Assembly (NCBI RefSeq): GCF_000264905.1
Contig: NW_006763138.1
Location: 744,224 to 808,223 of the forward strand
Direction of reading: 5' to 3'
Length of the DNA stretch: 64,000 bases
Origin: Stereum hirsutum FP-91666 SS1
Lineage: Eukaryota > Basidiomycota > Agaricomycetes > Russulales > Stereaceae
Positions 61,821 to 64,000 of this stretch are shown one piece after another. Both the position numbers and the translations under genes were made by a program. Every line of letters begins with the position of its first letter. Within the stretch, counting starts at the first letter, position 1. The notes under the pieces were generated by a model. The model ran no database searches. It worked only from the letters and a program-made list of their open reading frames with translations, and was not told the origin of the DNA.

Positions 61821-63601
61821 TCATTCAATGACAACATCAGGTACGATCCCATCAAACATCTCGACGTAGGAAGTAGCATCGAGGCCACCGTGGAACCCGA
61901 GTCTCCTCAACTCATGGCAATCCTTGGGCAATCCGCGACGCGACGAATTTGTTCCACCAGCACCTACACACGCTCTGGACTAAACATCTGAGGTAGGGCC
62001 CCGGGAATGTAATGGATGCTAATCAAGCGGGGAAAGACGCGGGCGCCAGACCCTGCGGCAGCCAGGACGTCAGTATTGCCGTCGATGTACCTAAAAATGA
62101 GACGTTCTGCTGTTCTGAACGTCTCCAGGAGTTGAGACGAGGCCACACTTTCCATGGCCAAAACGGAGATGGGTCTAGTAAACATCTAATGACTGGACTA
62201 GTGAAGGTCCTGAAGGCGGTCGAAGGGAAGGAATGATAAAATCACATTGAGTGATTGGGTGAGCTTTTCAAGCGTTGTCTCGAAAGCAGGTAGCACGAAA
62301 AGGTTCCGGGAGAACCGGACGAACTCGGGATCGAGGAGGTGGATAGCCAGCAAAACTCGTGGACCGGGGATCTCTGTGTCGTTGCCGTGCAGGTCCCCAG
62401 TGTGGTCCCAGCATTTAACCTGGACATCGAGATCGGGGCCGGGAAAGAACATGACTTCACAGCTCTCAAAATGCGGGAGTGGGAGAGCAGGCCGCATCGA
62501 AACTGGCATGTTCTCTGACAGTCTGCCTCGAATATCGTCGTTGCTAATGACAATGTTGTGACTCACAGTCATATTTGGGTGGGGTGCGAGGTGTCTGGTC
62601 AAGGTGGTGATGTCGATGAGGTTTCCAGGTGTCTCCAAAGACCGGAGTCGCGGGAGGTGGATACACGAATGATCCTGGTCGAGTTTGGACGGCGAGAAAA
62701 TAGGTGGAAGACCCTGGTGACTTGGTAAAGTACGAACAGAAACCGATTGCTAGGATCTCAAGCTGCTGCATACTCCGTAAGGCGTCTAGTACATCTCGTA
62801 ACGGGATTTTGGAATAGATTTTCACTCCGTTCGGTGGGTTGAACGACAGTGTCAAGCTGACAAGATTAAGAAGAATAGGAGAGGGCCACAAGTGTTCGGT
62901 ATCCAAAGGACAAAGTTCCATCGTCAGATGCCGTAGGGAGGGAGCATATCGTCCAAGGAAGTCAGGGAGGAGCGTGTAAACATGAGTTTGGTAGAGATCG
63001 CGGGACTCGATGTAATGCCCGGAGCTTGATATCGAGCCGGTTGAACCAACAAGTCGCAAATCCGCATTGCCCAGGACCACTTGGCTGCTTAGTACGGAAT
63101 AGCTTAGGCAGCATTTCGTTGAGATTTTCCTTTTCACTCAGCGCCAGCGCTTCGCAAGTCCTATATGGATGATGATTATCGGTGTATGAGGGCCGACCTC
63201 CATGCACAATGGTGAGAGGTGCATCTTTCGAGCGAGAAAGCATCTCATGCATCCGACGCGTATTTCCCAGCCACAAAGTTGACCACACCGAAGAAGATTC
63301 CAAGGCGACTTCGTGCCACCGCCGACAAACCTGAGAGGCGGTGATGAGATGCTGCGTCCCGACCGAGATATCGAGTGGTATATCTTGGGAAAAGCGGTCG
63401 CATCGAGGCCCAAGTACGGGTAGGAGGTTGCGAAAAATACGGGCTGGAATTTTCGGCGGGGAGTCGATTGATAGAAAGAAAAGCGTTTCGGCGCGCACTG
63501 ATGTCGTGGATGTACGCTCGAGCCATCGCGATCTCATCATCGCAAGCGCGTATTGCAAGCAAGGCATCTCTGTCGGAGGATTCCAGTACTTCTGTCAACA
63601 T
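61821..63601 (-). pseudogene. Decayed F-box/LRR-like gene
   Basis: The sequence shows the standard start of an agaricomycete F-box protein (IAMARAYIHDISARRNAFLS, INRLP). It then continues in another frame (KIPARIFRNLLPVL, ITASQVCRRWHEVALESSSV, WSTLWLGNTRRM), then a third (GNADLRLVGST, GRYAPSLRHLTMELCPL), then returns to the first (CIHLPRLRSLETPGNLIDIT). Each step is a one-base shift without a plausible intron; the first lies in the four-G run at 63458-63461. Two in-frame stops follow near 62186-62200 and another near 61964. A last family-like block ends at a stop at 61821-61823 (GLPKDCHELRRLGFHGGLDA). Such genes normally encode SCF adaptors. Either the gene is dead or this stretch of assembly contains several single-base errors. 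Confidence 0.7.
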
Positions 63602-63817
63602 ATACTGTCGCAGATTCTTCCATATTTCTCGCCTGTAGTAAAAATAGGAGAGAAATAAGGATTGCGTCCCTTCGTGATGCTAACATCCTCACCTAGAGGC
63701 GCTTGAGTCGACGGCATCGGTGGATATTTCTCTGTGCGCAGATGATCCAAAAACGATATGTGCCTGGTTGCAACGACTTGAAAACTCGCTGAAGATACGA
63801 ATGGCAGTAACTGGACG
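63602..63817. other. Flank of the F-box pseudogene
   Basis: Possible upstream part of the F-box pseudogene: a GTGAGG donor follows CCTCTAG near 63690 (minus strand) and a TACTACAG acceptor lies near 63635. The frames do not give a clean joined exon, so I do not extend the gene. Confidence 0.35.
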
Positions 63818-64000
63818 ATGCCTAGCACTGACGCCGAAAAGGCCCTTGTGTCGCTCAAGCTAAGTTCGGAGCGAAAGGGATGCTGGATGTGGTGGTTGTG
63901 GAAGTACAATTATCGTGTCAGCAGAGAACTGCGGCAGGAAGTGTTGAGGTTGCAGGGTCTGCGTGGTACTCAGAGGACGTGGTCAAGACTTGCAAGCGCG
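63818..64000 (+). CDS. Possible 5' end of a gene cut by the window edge
   Basis: An ATG at 63818 opens a frame of 61 codons with no stop before the window ends. It reads MPSTDAEKALVSLKLSSERK and then a Trp-rich, basic segment (WMWWLWKYNYRVSRELRQEV). I recognise no family. It may be chance, since nearby frames are also fairly open; the next sequence to the right would decide. Partial at its 3' end. Confidence 0.25.
   Translation, partial: MPSTDAEKALVSLKLSSERKGCWMWWLWKYNYRVSRELRQEVLRLQGLRGTQRTWSRLASA

Overview
The window looks like nuclear DNA of a filamentous basidiomycete, most likely an agaricomycete. Nearly every gene is split by short introns of about 50-90 nt with GTRNGT donors. Families expanded in that group recur (DUF6534 membrane protein, F-box proteins with β-propeller or LRR-like tails, LaeA-like methyltransferase), and conserved fungal genes carry basidiomycete-style low-complexity extensions. 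I found 18 intact protein-coding genes, one decayed F-box gene and one ORF running off the right edge. Almost all gene models were joined by hand: I required reading-frame continuity across each splice and conserved family sequence on both sides.

Layout. 0.8-12 kb: SH3-RasGEF (+), F-box/β-propeller protein (-) and, only 162 bp away on a divergent promoter, the mitochondrial Rho GTPase GEM1/Miro (+). 12.8-16.7 kb: a vWA-domain protein (+) converging on a small protein with a C-terminal Zn2Cys6 cluster (-). 17.9-22.3 kb: a 16-exon DUF6534 membrane protein (-), divergent from an α/γ-adaptin-binding p34-like protein (+). 22.3-24.2 kb: a repeat island made of two ~510 bp inverted copies of a tRNA-like, SINE-like element plus fragments. 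24.2-30.7 kb: Cdc37 (-) divergent from a Red1/ZFC3H1-type zinc-finger protein (+). 31.9-33.0 kb: MCM1-type MADS-box factor (+). 33-36 kb: gene-poor. 36.0-39.8 kb: a 1000-residue SAM methyltransferase (-) with micro-exons. 39.8-42.4 kb: gene-poor. 42.4-46.2 kb: a fusion of a nucleotide-sugar epimerase-like SDR, an EGF-like knot and an exostosin/GT47 domain (+). 46.9-56.1 kb: wax-synthase-like MBOAT (+), zinc-type MDR reductase (-), cyclin CTK2 (-), classical SDR (+), extended SDR/DFR-like reductase (-). 57.5-60.9 kb: a disordered RG-rich protein (-). 61.8-63.6 kb: F-box pseudogene (-).

How the genes relate. Several products belong to core regulation: Ras activation (RasGEF), Hsp90-kinase chaperoning (Cdc37), Pol II CTD phosphorylation (Ctk2), nuclear RNA surveillance (Red1-like), MADS transcription control (Mcm1), mitochondrial trafficking (Gem1) and clathrin-adaptor assembly (p34). 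They are not in an obvious functional cluster. The 46.9-56 kb stretch brings together an MBOAT acyltransferase and three oxidoreductases and could be a small metabolic neighbourhood, but the housekeeping cyclin in the middle and the lack of a backbone synthase argue for caution.

The features most worth a second look are the epimerase-EGF-exostosin fusion, the foldback repeat island, three apparent GC-AG introns, the run of 12-17 nt micro-exons, and the glycine/tryptophan tail of GEM1 encoded by quadruplex-like DNA.
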